Shown here one piece after another: positions 21,257 to 31,236 of a stretch of 64,000 nt of DNA (its first letter is position 1; every line of letters starts with the position of its first letter). Origin of the DNA: Endotrypanum monterogeii. Its lineage: Eukaryota; Euglenozoa; Kinetoplastea; Trypanosomatida; Trypanosomatidae. The position numbers were made by a program, and so were the translations under genes. A model generated the notes under the pieces. The model had not been told where the DNA came from. It did no database searches and saw only the letters and a program-made list of their open reading frames with translations. The DNA is taken from the NCBI GenBank assembly GCA_000333855.2, contig CM007340.1:37632-101631 (forward strand), in the 5' to 3' direction.

Positions 21257-22399
21257 TCAAGCCAGATGATGCATAACATCAACAAATTTGGTGGGAGGCA
21301 TGCACGCGACTCCACACAATCGATCCCCCACCTGTGGCCCATGCGGATACGCCATGTAGAGAAAATCCTCCCAGTCGAGAGTGGTCGTCTCGGAAGTAAT
21401 GCTTAAGCGGTGACGGAGTGCTTTCACGTCGGCTTCGGACGGTCTCCTTCCATACACGTGGGTCATGATGTCTGCGATATCTCTGCCGAGTACGAAGCCT
21501 TCACCCACGCGATCATGGGCGGAGGGATCCATGTTGAACAACGCAAATACCTGCTTCAGCTTCTCTACGGTCGCCTCGTCGTACATGCTACCGTCGATCA
21601 ATAGCAGCACCAAGAACGCCTCGCAGGTGAGACCCTCCAGAGGGGCACGTGCCTTGAGCTTTGCGAGGTGCGCGTCGGTAAGGAAATGAGACTCCCCGGC
21701 ACGTCCCGAGAGACGCAGAATGTCCTCAAGCCCGCGCTCGAGAAGAGATGCACTCACCCGTCCGCGCTGCTGATGCGTCGCGAAAAGATGCTTCAAGACT
21801 CGGATGTAAACGGCGGCGGGATGGGCCGGAGGCGACGGCTTCAGCTCTTCCCTGTGGTAGCGATGAACAGCATTTTGCCGTATTTGAGCTTCGATCGAGT
21901 CAAGTATCTCCGCAGATATCGTACACCCCCGTAGCCCGACGTGGATGATGCGCGGATTGCGCAGAACCAACTCCACGACGCACATTGCCCCGCTCCACGA
22001 GATGTATTCGTTGGCAGACAGATCGACTCGCTCCAAGGATGGATGCTTAAGCGCCATTTGAACGAGGTGCCAGACAGTGTGGTTCGTCAGGTAGTTGTCG
22101 CAGAACACGAGCGACTGTAATCGAGGTAGGTAACCACAGAGCTCAATCACTGGCAACGCCCCTTTTGATCCAACGTACGTGCGAGAAAGATCTAGCGTAG
22201 TCACCTCATCCCAGGCATTCGCCACGTCAGGGAGCAGCACAGCGGCAGACGCAAGAGGAGGTGAACGCGATCGATGACAGATGATTGTATAAGCCTCGCG
22301 GGGAGAGAAACCAACAAAATCTAGTGGCAGCTCTGTGATGCAACGCGTCTCAGAAGCGTCATGCAACGCGCTTCCCTCCAGTGTGTGAGACGACTCCAT
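21257..22399 (-). CDS. Leucine-rich repeat protein with C-terminal EF-hand-like pair
   Basis: The first ATG is at 22399 (380 aa); the upstream extension begins at TTG and lies across the splice signal. Residues about 60-165 contain three to four ribonuclease-inhibitor-type LRRs with LxxLDLS, LQSLVFCDN, LERVDLSAN and IIHVGLRG cores. Residues about 255-360 resemble a pair of EF-hands: VEKLKQVFALFNMDPS, then VGEGFVLGRDIADIMTHV, and a second helix-loop-helix ending in WEDFLYMA. The loop lacks the regular D-x-D-x-D pattern, so calcium binding is doubtful. LRR/EF-hand combinations occur in flagellar axonemal proteins of trypanosomatids; that role is inferred. Confidence 0.82.
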   Translation of the reverse strand: MESSHTLEGSALHDASETRCITELPLDFVGFSPREAYTIICHRSRSPPLASAAVLLPDVANAWDEVTTLDLSRTYVGSKGALPVIELCGYLPRLQSLVFCDNYLTNHTVWHLVQMALKHPSLERVDLSANEYISWSGAMCVVELVLRNPRIIHVGLRGCTISAEILDSIEAQIRQNAVHRYHREELKPSPPAHPAAVYIRVLKHLFATHQQRGRVSASLLERGLEDILRLSGRAGESHFLTDAHLAKLKARAPLEGLTCEAFLVLLLIDGSMYDEATVEKLKQVFALFNMDPSAHDRVGEGFVLGRDIADIMTHVYGRRPSEADVKALRHRLSITSETTTLDWEDFLYMAYPHGPQVGDRLCGVACMPPTKFVDVMHHLA

Positions 22400-22401
22400 A
22401 A

Positions 22402-22475
22402 GGAAAAAACGAGAGGGAAAAAAGAGAGGTCTTAGAGATACTGTTGTAGCAACCAAAAGCAGAAAGATGGAGGAA
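22402..22475 (-). promoter_or_regulatory. Trans-splice acceptor of the LRR gene
   Basis: The minus strand reads a T-rich tract with CTTTCTGCTTTTGG and then CAACAG, with the acceptor G at 22441. A second C/T tract lies between this site and the ATG at 22399. The 5' UTR would be 41 nt. Confidence 0.5.
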
Positions 22476-22496
22476 GAGCTCAGCCCGCTGTTGCGT

Positions 22497-22499
<3 letters not shown>

Positions 22500-22534
<35 letters not shown>
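22500..22534. repeat. (TG)n microsatellite
   Basis: About seventeen TG units, 100 nt upstream of the LRR gene start on the minus strand, where it reads (CA)n. Confidence 0.95.
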
Positions 22535-22535
<1 letters not shown>

Positions 22536-23005
22536 TAAAAAAAGGCACCTTAAAGAAAAAAATGGGGCGCTCCGCCAACAGCAGCTCTGCTGCTTAACGT
22601 GCACGTTCTGAGTGTCTGAATGACGCCTCTACACAATAGGAAGAAATGCCTCCCACTCCGAAAAAAAAAAAAGATGCAAATCAGAAGTGAAGTGACTTGA
22701 CAAAGGCGGCACGGCAGAGATGAGACGTACGTTGTGGTGCCACTCCCCCACCACCATCCCACCCCATAGTCTAGTGAGCGGTCGCCGAGTAGAGCTGATT
22801 ACGTTACTGGAAATAGTCGCTGCTCAACTGAGATATCGACACGTAGAGGCGACACAGGAACAACTCACTGTGATAACCTCCCTTCCAAAGTATATATACC
22901 GAAAAAGAGCTTTGATCTCGCTCCAGCACAAACGAGCTCTGCGTCGAATCCACGAACCGTCTTCTAATGCTGAACACCACGTCGATCCATGTAGTAATAT
23001 ATAAA

Positions 23006-23006
23006 C

Positions 23007-23048
<42 letters not shown>
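23006..23048. repeat. Compound (AT)n(GT)n microsatellite
   Basis: About thirteen AT units run directly into eight GT units in the spacer downstream of the 975-aa gene. Confidence 0.95.
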
Positions 23049-23625
23049 CTAACGTATATCACAGCGGAACATCTTCGCAGAGGTGTCTATTCACCACTAT
23101 TGATGACACATAAAAGATCTTTCCGGGTGACGTCGTTGCGCCGTCTTCATGGAAGATGTTCCTGTGCGTTTGAAGAGAGAAAGCAGGGGTAGTGGTGGTT
23201 GCGGATACGTAAGTCCCTGGACGGAGGCGTTGCACTCCTCTTTTTTCGTTTTTTTTCCTCAAAGTTTTGCGTTGACGCATCACCTCTTTGTTTCGTGTAG
23301 AAAAAAAAAATGGAAGCAAAGCAAGAAGAAAACGACAGCGAAACAGATACAGGCGTGATGAGGAAAAAAAAAATCTTCGGGAGGGAAGAGGGAGAAGGAT
23401 AAGGCAGCTCGTAGATGAGGTAAAACACATGATGAGACGCGCCGTAATATCAATGCGTCAGCAGTACGTGAAGGTACTGCAATCGACGCCTTCTGTCTCC
23501 CTTCCACCACCCCCTGGATATTCGTGCAGACTTTCACGCAGGCGCACACGCACCCACGGGATCGTACATCCACAAGTAGACAAAAAAAAAAAGAAAGAAA
23601 TCAACTAAGCACCTCCGCTTCATCC

Positions 23626-26553
23626 CTATTTTGTCCTCAGTGTAACCTGAAGAAGTACTTGACTACGATGGATACGATCCATAAGTTTTGTTCGCTCGTG
23701 CAGTCCCTCAGTGAATGCCATCAGAGGAACCAAGCTGTTGCTGAAGCACAGCATAAAACCGCACGCATCCCTCACTGGAGGAGTCACTGGCAGCTCCATT
23801 TCACTGATAACATTTTTTATATTGGCGATGGCACACGTATCCAGTTCGCGGGTGTGGTCTCCCAACATGTGTATGGAAGGTCCATCCACGCACCAGTTTT
23901 GAGGCTCGTAGCTCATCGCAGTCCTAGAAAAAACCCAAACACGGACTTGATTGGTCTGCACTTGCTTCTCCTCTCTCGATGCGACGCTCTCAAGGCAAGG
24001 TGCGGAGAGGAGCGAGGATTCACGGCGCTTGGCAGTGCTTCCGCCGCCACGTTCACGCACCGAACCGCACCACGAGCGGAAGGCAGAAAGGAGCTGCGTG
24101 GCGACATCAGCGACCTCTGGACACAGAACGACCAGCAACGGCGTGGCACCCGACGTCATCTGGAAAGCGAGACCGTTACGAGCATGTGCGGGCGGTGCGC
24201 CAGTCACATTTTTGTCACGGTAGCAACGCGCCACATGTGCGAAAGGAATGCGCAGTTCCGTTTTCAAAGAGCCCGTGTAGCACATGAGTAGCGCATCTTC
24301 GCCCGCGCTCGTGGTAGCCCAGCACCGCGTCCAGTAAGGAACCGCGCGTGGCATAATGCAGCGATGCACCCAGAAGCCGGCAGAAAGGAGACGTGGCTGG
24401 CGCTGAAGCTGCACCAGCCTCAGGCGACACGTCTTCACAAAATTCTCCATGCGCCCGACAAGAAACTGGGCATACTTGCCTAGGAACACCTTCGATACAT
24501 TGGGGTTGCTTTGCAGCTGCCGCACAGCTTCCTGTATGATACACTCTCGCATCTCATCAGGAGGCAAGCCAGCCTCCTTCCCCGCCTCAGAGGAGCAGGA
24601 TATGTCGACATGCTGCGCACCAACCTCTTCCAAAGAAATTTCCGGGAACAAGACACGAAGCAGAGCGCGGCCCACCTCCAGGCTGATCCTCTCGCATCCG
24701 TGGTAATAAAAACTTCCGAGGACACAGAAGAAGTCATGGAATATGATGTCGAACAGCACCATCCGCTTGATGGTGCGACGAAATAAAGCATCCACCTGGT
24801 CTTTACTCACCAGTAGGGAACACCCCAGTTGGCACTCGGGAACTGGATCAACGGCTCCTGCAGTTCGCAATTCTCTGACGCGCCCACCTGCCCTTCGATC
24901 CGAAGGTGCCAGTAGAAGCCCTGCAGTGGGTACCAAATCCGGGGTATCGTGCGTCGCATCCGGCACGGCGATGCTTTTCGGCCACAGCGAAGCGGCGGTG
25001 CGCGCGCCGCCGCTGTTCGTGCAGGGCGCACAAGGGGAGCAAGCGGCATTCAGTGGTGGATCCCGTGACACTGGAGTCCCAGCAGCAATACGGTTACCCC
25101 TGTGCGTTGGTACGCGTTCCACTTCAGCAGTCTCCTTTTTCTCCACGGATGCCGATGGCGAGTCAGAAGTCTCTGCCCATTGTCGATACGAGACGCTCCC
25201 AACTTCTCTTGCGCAGGCCGAATCTTTTCCCCGCACAGATAGCGCTGCGGCGGTCATCTCACACACGGCCGGGGAGGTAGCCTCAATCGCAGGAGATACG
25301 TACGCTGTACAGTTCTCAGATTTGTGCTGCCCGGCTACTACGGTCATCGGAGCACTAGAAGCCACCGTCGAGAGGGTATCTGCGATGTGGGTGGTGGAGA
25401 TCACTGCAGGCATCTTTACCTCAGCCGTTGCAGTAGGTATCGTGGTGTGGGTATTGGCTACGGGAGCAGCGGGGCCGAGGCTACACTCCACCCCGCCTTC
25501 CTGCATGACATCCTCTTCTACATTTAAGTAGTGTTGGCGCTGAGTTTCCTGAGAACCTCTCTGATCTGACATGCGTGCTTTCTGGACCCTTGGCAGATGA
25601 CGCTGGTTCTCCTCACAGTCGACGCTGTCGCTGGTACGCCCATGGGTATCGGTGAGGGGACCGACACCCTCAGCGATCGCCGTGGCTGGCAGCGTCGCCT
25701 CTCCGGTGTGGTCCTTTCCTGTTGCAGAGAGTCGATTTTTTTTGAACTTCCTCTCCAGAGCACGCAGGTACGCCTCCTCTTGTCCTTTGTACCGGTTAAG
25801 CTGCCCATCGACACGATGCAGTTCGACAGGTTCGTGTTGGCGATAGAGACTGATGGCTCGCGCGCGATAGTCCTCTGCAGACAAGGAAGAAGAAGCGTCC
25901 GAGGACAGTGGTTGGGAGGACTGTGGGTCGCTGCCGTCGCCCATCTGCGACAAAGAAAAATGCAGCAGAGAAGAAATAGGAGACCTCGACTGTAGCGGTG
26001 AAGTGGAATACTGGACCACTGGGTCCATCCCATCCCTAGACGCGGCAGCTTGATCCGGAATTTCCTCACTCCTATTGTTCTGAGCAGGCCTGTGATAGAC
26101 TGAGCACTCCCGAAGAGGGTCGTAGACTTCGCACTGGGACGGGGTTTGTGTGGGGTAGCCGCTAGAGTCTGCATAAGGGTTTTCTATTGTTTCTTTAAGG
26201 TGCGTAAACGCCGCTGCCGACGCTGCAGCCATAACGGACGGTACGATCTTCTCATCTGCCCTGCCAGCAGCTGCATATTGCGACCCTGTTGGCGAAAGCT
26301 GTGATGAATCAAAGTCTTCTCGAGTCGTAGAAGGCTGTGATGCCTCTGCGTCGCTCCCAGCAGGAATCCTCTTGCCACCTGATATCCCCACGTCGAGAAA
26401 CTTCCGCTTCAGGGTTCGAACCAACGCCTCCTCACGCCCCTCGAATCGCCTCAGGATCTCATCCACTCGCCGTAGCTTCCCGGGATCGTGCCTCTCGTAC
26501 AATTCTACGATTTCTCGGCGATACCCTTCGTAGGAGGAAGGGGCGGCAGACAT
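23626..26553 (-). CDS. Protein with two short YxxHxPxKLxxVD motifs and PH-like C terminus
   Basis: The first ATG is at 26553 (975 aa); the frame upstream to 26844 starts at GTG and includes a spliced-signal-like Ile/Phe/Lys-rich stretch, so it is not used. Two related units of about 42 residues occur at 8-52 and about 225-270, each with an ELYERHDP/SLYRQHEP core, then RVD, a G-x-EE and an ERKF/KRKF end. This motif is widespread in trypanosomatid proteins, but its function is not known to me. Long Ser/Thr/Ala-rich linkers follow (about 270-580). From about 590 the protein is globular: a helical block with CVLGSFYYHG, then two beta-rich segments at about 735-835 and 865-970 that look like PH domains, the first with a WTRCW core. 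A membrane or vesicle adaptor is possible but unproven. Confidence 0.78.
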   Translation of the reverse strand: MSAAPSSYEGYRREIVELYERHDPGKLRRVDEILRRFEGREEALVRTLKRKFLDVGISGGKRIPAGSDAEASQPSTTREDFDSSQLSPTGSQYAAAGRADEKIVPSVMAAASAAAFTHLKETIENPYADSSGYPTQTPSQCEVYDPLRECSVYHRPAQNNRSEEIPDQAAASRDGMDPVVQYSTSPLQSRSPISSLLHFSLSQMGDGSDPQSSQPLSSDASSSLSAEDYRARAISLYRQHEPVELHRVDGQLNRYKGQEEAYLRALERKFKKNRLSATGKDHTGEATLPATAIAEGVGPLTDTHGRTSDSVDCEENQRHLPRVQKARMSDQRGSQETQRQHYLNVEEDVMQEGGVECSLGPAAPVANTHTTIPTATAEVKMPAVISTTHIADTLSTVASSAPMTVVAGQHKSENCTAYVSPAIEATSPAVCEMTAAALSVRGKDSACAREVGSVSYRQWAETSDSPSASVEKKETAEVERVPTHRGNRIAAGTPVSRDPPLNAACSPCAPCTNSGGARTAASLWPKSIAVPDATHDTPDLVPTAGLLLAPSDRRAGGRVRELRTAGAVDPVPECQLGCSLLVSKDQVDALFRRTIKRMVLFDIIFHDFFCVLGSFYYHGCERISLEVGRALLRVLFPEISLEEVGAQHVDISCSSEAGKEAGLPPDEMRECIIQEAVRQLQSNPNVSKVFLGKYAQFLVGRMENFVKTCRLRLVQLQRQPRLLSAGFWVHRCIMPRAVPYWTRCWATTSAGEDALLMCYTGSLKTELRIPFAHVARCYRDKNVTGAPPAHARNGLAFQMTSGATPLLVVLCPEVADVATQLLSAFRSWCGSVRERGGGSTAKRRESSLLSAPCLESVASREEKQVQTNQVRVWVFSRTAMSYEPQNWCVDGPSIHMLGDHTRELDTCAIANIKNVISEMELPVTPPVRDACGFMLCFSNSLVPLMAFTEGLHERTKLMDRIHRSQVLLQVTLRTK

Positions 26554-27344
26554 GTCGACAGAGGTGTGCGGATGACCACCGACGCACACCCCTCCCCTCT
26601 TGATGTGATCGGTATATATATATTTTTTTTTCTTTTTTTTTATTATTGCGTGCAATTGGAAACGCTTCGGGGAAACGATTGGGCGATTAAACACATACGA
26701 GAAAATAAATATCAGAAAAAAAAATAAGATATATATATATATAGATATAATGTGGGCACACTGCAGTGCGCAAGTGGCCAGCGGAAGGGCAGTGCTAGCG
26801 GAAGACCAGCACAACGACAAGGACACCGTCAAGACCTGCCGCACAAATTTCCAAGAAACTCGAAAATATCAGTTCGTTACAAGGGAGAGCAGGATCATGA
26901 AGGGGGAAACGGAAGGCAGAGCGCGAGAAAAAAAAAAACATGCGATAGGTAAAGCCTTGGAGTGATGGAAAACGTGATAGAGTCTACGATCGGCGATGAG
27001 GTACATAAGACTGTGAGAATATTTTTCATGCGCACAAATGACAACGCCCCCTGCACCGTCTTGTCCACGTCAACGATCGCTACGACGGCGGCGAAGGTCC
27101 TCGATGGTATTGTCCAAAGGGAGAGGGAAGCGCAACAGACGAGGGCCGGGTGCTGAGGCGGGGGAGGGCTTGACGCTCCAACTATCTCAGCCTTATATCC
27201 CTGTGCTCTCTCATATATTTGGCATTGTTGAGGCTTTCTGGTGAGACAGAAACACTTGGTTGCAACCCCTTCACACACACACACACACACAAGGGAGCGC
27301 AGGAATATATCTTCAAATACTTATATCATCATAATAAGCTAACA
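26554..27344. other. Spacer with pyrimidine tracts and CA run
   Basis: No gene is supported. Read on the minus strand there are T- and A-runs just upstream of the 975-aa gene (26617-26640) and a CA/TG run at 27271-27291. The right part is the 3' UTR of the small HMG-like gene. Confidence 0.6.
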
Positions 27345-27375
27345 CCCCGCCCCGCCCCGCCCCGCCCCGCCCCCC
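27345..27375 (-). repeat. (GGGGC)n tract abutting a stop codon
   Basis: On the minus strand six runs of four to six G are separated by single C residues, starting at the base right after the TGA of the 193-aa gene. In mRNA this would be a strong G-quadruplex candidate at the very start of the 3' UTR. It is a perfect pentamer array apart from the first, longer G run. Confidence 0.9.
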
Positions 27376-27957
27376 TCAACTGCCAAGCTCGCGCAGCGGA
27401 TAGCGACGTGAGGTGACCAACTCGGCGATCAGGGAATCTATATCACTCAGCTGCTTCGCCTCTGCCGAAAGGCACCTCCACTCCGAAGCAGCTGCCTGGA
27501 ACCCCTTCGTGCTAAACACCTTCGAGAACTGTCTTAAAAACAAGTGATATTTACAAGGTGGCCGAGCCTCTTGTCTTTTCGCTTTCTGTCGATTCCCTAC
27601 GCTGTGCGAGGATGCAGATGACGGACGCGCTGCGCTGTACCGCGCCGCTACCGACGACCCTCGCTCGGCCGGCCGTGGAATCGCTTGAAGCGCACCGACC
27701 TCATAAGTTCCGCCTTGTTCAACAAGAAAACGGCCTCGCGCGTCCACCGCACATATTGTAAATTTTCTCAAGCGTTCCGGCATCGAGTCGGACGCCTCTG
27801 TTTCGGAAATTGACGATGCCGATGGCGATTGTGGCGCCGGTGAGTGCAGCAGCACCGTGTGCGAGCCGTAGGATGTCTTCACGTCATACGCGACATCATC
27901 TAACCGGCAAGTGGCGCCGTTGACTACACACGTCACGGAACAACTTCTCTGGACCAT
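27376..27957 (-). CDS. Small protein with HMG-box-like C terminus
   Basis: The product is 193 aa from an ATG. The N-terminal 100 residues look beta-rich and include a Ser/Pro linker; they are not recognised. Residues about 135-185 contain KYHLFLRQFSKVF, then GFQAAASEW and a C-terminal helix, a spacing like the first two helices of an HMG box (the YxxFxxxF and F..AA..W elements). Kinetoplastids have small HMG-like proteins in nucleus and kinetoplast, yet the match is partial and the third helix is weak. The gene is short but flanked by clear non-coding DNA and has normal codon-like composition. It sits directly upstream of a (GGGGC)n tract. Confidence 0.6.
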   Translation of the reverse strand: MVQRSCSVTCVVNGATCRLDDVAYDVKTSYGSHTVLLHSPAPQSPSASSISETEASDSMPERLRKFTICAVDARGRFLVEQGGTYEVGALQAIPRPAERGSSVAARYSAARPSSASSHSVGNRQKAKRQEARPPCKYHLFLRQFSKVFSTKGFQAAASEWRCLSAEAKQLSDIDSLIAELVTSRRYPLRELGS

Positions 27958-28671
27958 GTCGCGTTATGCGAAGCGGTGCGTGTTAGTCAGCAGATGGTGG
28001 GAAAGAACTGAATGCAAAAAAAAAGAAAAAAAGATAAAACACTCTGAAATGGGCGAGTCAGCAAAAGAGAGCGAGAGAAAGGCGAGGAAAATTTTGTCCC
28101 AAGACGAGACGAGAATCAAGACAGAGACTTCACCATCACTAAAGAGTAGGGTAGCCCCCAACCCCCCCCCCAAAAAAAAAGCGAGGAAAACCTAAAGGAC
28201 ACGTGTAGACTGACGATCCCCAGTGTGCGGGTAGTCAAGGAGCCGAGAGAACCCTCACAGCTGTGCCGCACATCCAAATACCTCCCCCCCCCTCCCTCCA
28301 GCCAAAGCAGAGGTAAAAAAAAAGAAAAGCTACTATGTTTCCGAGAATGTGAACAGCAGGACACCTGACAGCACAGCGACACCCCCTTCTTTCTCCTGAC
28401 CGAGTCATAGTGCGCTTTCTTTTGTTGTTGTGTTTGAAAGCACGTAGCGGTGTGCACTTCGGTGCAGTGCTTGCACACCCGTGCACAAAGCGCGGATATA
28501 TATATATATATATATTGATAGGGTGAGTGAAGGGCAAAAAAAAGGAAGGAAGGGGAAGATAAGGGCTTGTTTGGCGGCGGCTGCGTCATCCATCCCCCTA
28601 CCCCCTTCTTCCTGCTCCCCTTAAGTTCAGAGGCACAAAATCAAACACGCTTGCACCAGAGAATTTATTTC
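27958..28671. other. Spacer, no gene seen
   Basis: The interval between the 854-aa and 193-aa genes contains C- and A-rich runs near 28155-28180 and a (TA)n run at 28496-28515. No coding frame stands out. Confidence 0.6.
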
Positions 28672-31236
28672 CTATACTACACCACTCCCTCCGCGGGTGT
28701 CTCGCCCCTCCTGGCGCAGTGCGTGAAGCAGCTCCGGTGTCGGGTCCACATTCACACACACAAGGGCAGCAACAAGGTAAGCTTTCTGCACTGGTGACCA
28801 GGTAACACCCGTGGACCTCAGCAGCGACGCACCCCTCGCCTGAAGCGCTGCTGCCAGGGCAGGAGTTCTCTGCATGTCTGTCACGGACTGATCGCACAAC
28901 GCAACAGCGCCACATATCAACTCCTCAGCCGTCCTACATGCCGGGATTGCCTGATGGATGAGCACGTCAAGAAGGGTGCTGACGATCATCGTGGCCGTCG
29001 CAGTAGTGGATGTTGCTTGACCACGTGGCAGGGATCCAGCAACCTCAAGAAGCCTACTCAACGCGCTGATTGGCAGGCTTACAGTGCTCAAAAAAGATGC
29101 GCTTTGGCCAAAGCGGCGAGTCATAAGCATTGTAAAGGCGTTCTCCAGCGCAGCCGGGCTGGTGCGACGCTCCTCCACGCACTGCACCAGCAACTCGGAG
29201 TGTGGGGCAGACAAGACCTTCGGCGACTCTTGAGTCAGTAGCCGAAGATATACATCCAAGACGGCATCAGATATTCGAACACGCGAAGGCGCTTGTCCCG
29301 GCGTCCGCGAACGAGGTAAGGCGATCGTGAGATACTGAACGAGTTTTGGCAGCATGCTCGAGGAACGGGTCATCAACCTCTCCAGCTGCGAGAAGAGAGT
29401 CGGCTTCAGAGGTTGTAGGTGAGGGGCAACGACCGCGGGCGCGTCATCCACGGCAGAAAGAAGCTGTAGCGTAGTGGAAATAGAAAGAACCTCGGATGAA
29501 GTCAGGAGATCTTGCACACACGCGCTGAGCAGCACGAAGGCGGTAGCATTGGGCGATCCCGTCGCGACGCAGTAGTCCAGCAAGTGGGCCCTCCCGTAGT
29601 GTGCGGCGGCTAACACTACCTCGGAGCACCTCATATTCCGCTCTCGACTCTTGAGCCAGTAGCACGGCGGGTGGGTGGTGTGACTAAGGTGTTCCTCGAA
29701 TGCCCTGAGGGTTTCCCCCAGCGACTCTGGGATCTCAGGTTTTGAGGCAGTGCCACTCTTGATCACTGCCCTCAAGTAGACGGTGATGCATTGCCATCCC
29801 CACAGCTCCTCACCACTTACAACATGGAAGGCGCGTACCCATTCTTTCACTGCGGCAGGGAAGACCTTCACAAGGACAGCCCAGACCGCCTCTGCGGACT
29901 CCGCGTCAGTGGTGCCGCTTGATGAGGACTGGCCCTTAAGGGCTGGCAGTCGGCACGAATGCCAGTGCTCCACACAAAGCAATTCGAGTACGTGGCGCGT
30001 TGACGACACTACCCCGTTTTGCAACCCGCATATCAGTTGTCGAAGTGCGTGCTGACGCGCCATACGGAGCAGCATAGGGGCTCCTGAGTGCTCAGCTGGC
30101 AGAGCGATGCTATGCGGAGACTTCTGCATGGCTGCATCCACCAGATCCAAGGCCGCAGTCGCGCAGTACCGCTGTGCAAACTCAAGCAGCTGTACACAGA
30201 GTCGCTCTGACAAAGAGCCACGCAGCGTGAGATGCGCCACAACCAGGCGCATCTCCTTGGTGGCTTTCCCATTTCTCTCAAAAAGAGTGATGAGGAGCTG
30301 CACCAAAGACTCGTCCGGAAGTGCGTGCGTGGTACACTGAAGGAGCTCCGCTGTCAACTCCCTGCTTCCTGCCCTCGAGAAGCCACCGGAAAAAAAGCGA
30401 TTCGAATTTGGGGACTGAAAACGACCCGCACAAAAACGCCCACCAGCGTGCACATCCTCACTAACTGAACTACGCCTAGCCGATTCCACGCTCTCCACGT
30501 AAGCCACGCGTAACAGCTCCGCCTGTGACTCGGACAAATGAAGAGGCTGCAGCAGTAAGGCCTGAGTCACGATGAGGCGACTCGCGCGACTCATGCGCGA
30601 AAACAGCAACACGGCTCGTTTGCAGAGGGAGCCCCACAATACCAGCTGGCTCTCAGCCACACGCAGTGTTGCCATGCTCCATAAGACTGTTGCCACCTCC
30701 TGTGGCGCTAGCCGCCCCTCGCATTGACGCAGCTGTTCGATGCAGTCGGTGAGGAAGGGCAACTGAGCTTGCGAAGGGCATGCCTTTGCAATCGCGTACA
30801 CGGCCGCAACCAAAATATTGTGCTTCCACGTCCTCACCACCGCAAGGTCAATGTGTTCTTCTAGAAGATGAGCCAAAGCTAAGCACTTGTCCTCTGGCCA
30901 AAACTTGGCAGCGGAGCGAAGGATGACGAGCAACACGACGCAGACCTCAGCCGGTACATCGGCCCTCGGAGGCAAAGAAGAAAGCGTGTCGAGAGTGCAG
31001 TTGGCACATTCATGCAAGCACTGCAGAAGACGCGCGTCAGAGGTGCCGCTGCCGCACCAACGCGTAAGCACAATGAGAGAACGGGTGCAGCTCACGAGGT
31101 CCGACAAGTTTGGCGACGCAGATGAGACGAACAATAGAGAAGCTGTCGAGGGAGAAGCATGTGGATGCGGCGCCTTGTTGCGGGCGAAGAGGCGCACTGC
31201 ACGAGACGCCACTTGGCACAATACAGATGGCACCAT
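28672..31236 (-). CDS. FASTK/OPR-like helical-repeat protein, probably mitochondrial
   Basis: The first ATG is at 31236, giving 854 aa; the extension to 31347 starts at TTG. The N terminus (MVPSVLCQVASRAVRLFARN) is an Arg-containing amphipathic segment without acidic residues, as in mitochondrial import signals. The rest is almost wholly helical. A segment near 185-245 has the APQEVATVLWSMATLRV pattern typical of FASTK/RAP and octotricopeptide repeats, which bind organelle RNA. No C-terminal RAP domain is visible. Trypanosomatid mitochondria use many helical-repeat proteins in RNA editing and ribosome assembly, so an RNA role is a fair guess, not a demonstrated one. Confidence 0.75.
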   Translation of the reverse strand: MVPSVLCQVASRAVRLFARNKAPHPHASPSTASLLFVSSASPNLSDLVSCTRSLIVLTRWCGSGTSDARLLQCLHECANCTLDTLSSLPPRADVPAEVCVVLLVILRSAAKFWPEDKCLALAHLLEEHIDLAVVRTWKHNILVAAVYAIAKACPSQAQLPFLTDCIEQLRQCEGRLAPQEVATVLWSMATLRVAESQLVLWGSLCKRAVLLFSRMSRASRLIVTQALLLQPLHLSESQAELLRVAYVESVESARRSSVSEDVHAGGRFCAGRFQSPNSNRFFSGGFSRAGSRELTAELLQCTTHALPDESLVQLLITLFERNGKATKEMRLVVAHLTLRGSLSERLCVQLLEFAQRYCATAALDLVDAAMQKSPHSIALPAEHSGAPMLLRMARQHALRQLICGLQNGVVSSTRHVLELLCVEHWHSCRLPALKGQSSSSGTTDAESAEAVWAVLVKVFPAAVKEWVRAFHVVSGEELWGWQCITVYLRAVIKSGTASKPEIPESLGETLRAFEEHLSHTTHPPCYWLKSRERNMRCSEVVLAAAHYGRAHLLDYCVATGSPNATAFVLLSACVQDLLTSSEVLSISTTLQLLSAVDDAPAVVAPHLQPLKPTLFSQLERLMTRSSSMLPKLVQYLTIALPRSRTPGQAPSRVRISDAVLDVYLRLLTQESPKVLSAPHSELLVQCVEERRTSPAALENAFTMLMTRRFGQSASFLSTVSLPISALSRLLEVAGSLPRGQATSTTATATMIVSTLLDVLIHQAIPACRTAEELICGAVALCDQSVTDMQRTPALAAALQARGASLLRSTGVTWSPVQKAYLVAALVCVNVDPTPELLHALRQEGRDTRGGSGVV

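Larger units (their letters stand above)
22476..23625. other. Spacer with (TG)n and (AT)n(GT)n tracts
   Basis: No gene is supported. It holds (TG)17 at 22500-22534 and a compound (AT)n(GT)n run at 23006-23048, plus several A-runs. It represents the 5' region of the LRR gene and 3' UTR of the preceding 975-aa gene. Confidence 0.6.

Noticed and set aside
23524..25531. Plus-strand frames of about 255-262 codons
   Set aside because: They are antisense to the 975-aa gene, whose frame is longer, has an ATG and shows repeated motifs and PH-like segments.
26554..26844. N-terminal extension of the 975-aa protein
   Set aside because: It begins at GTG and encodes Ile/Tyr/Phe/Lys runs from TA, T and A tracts.
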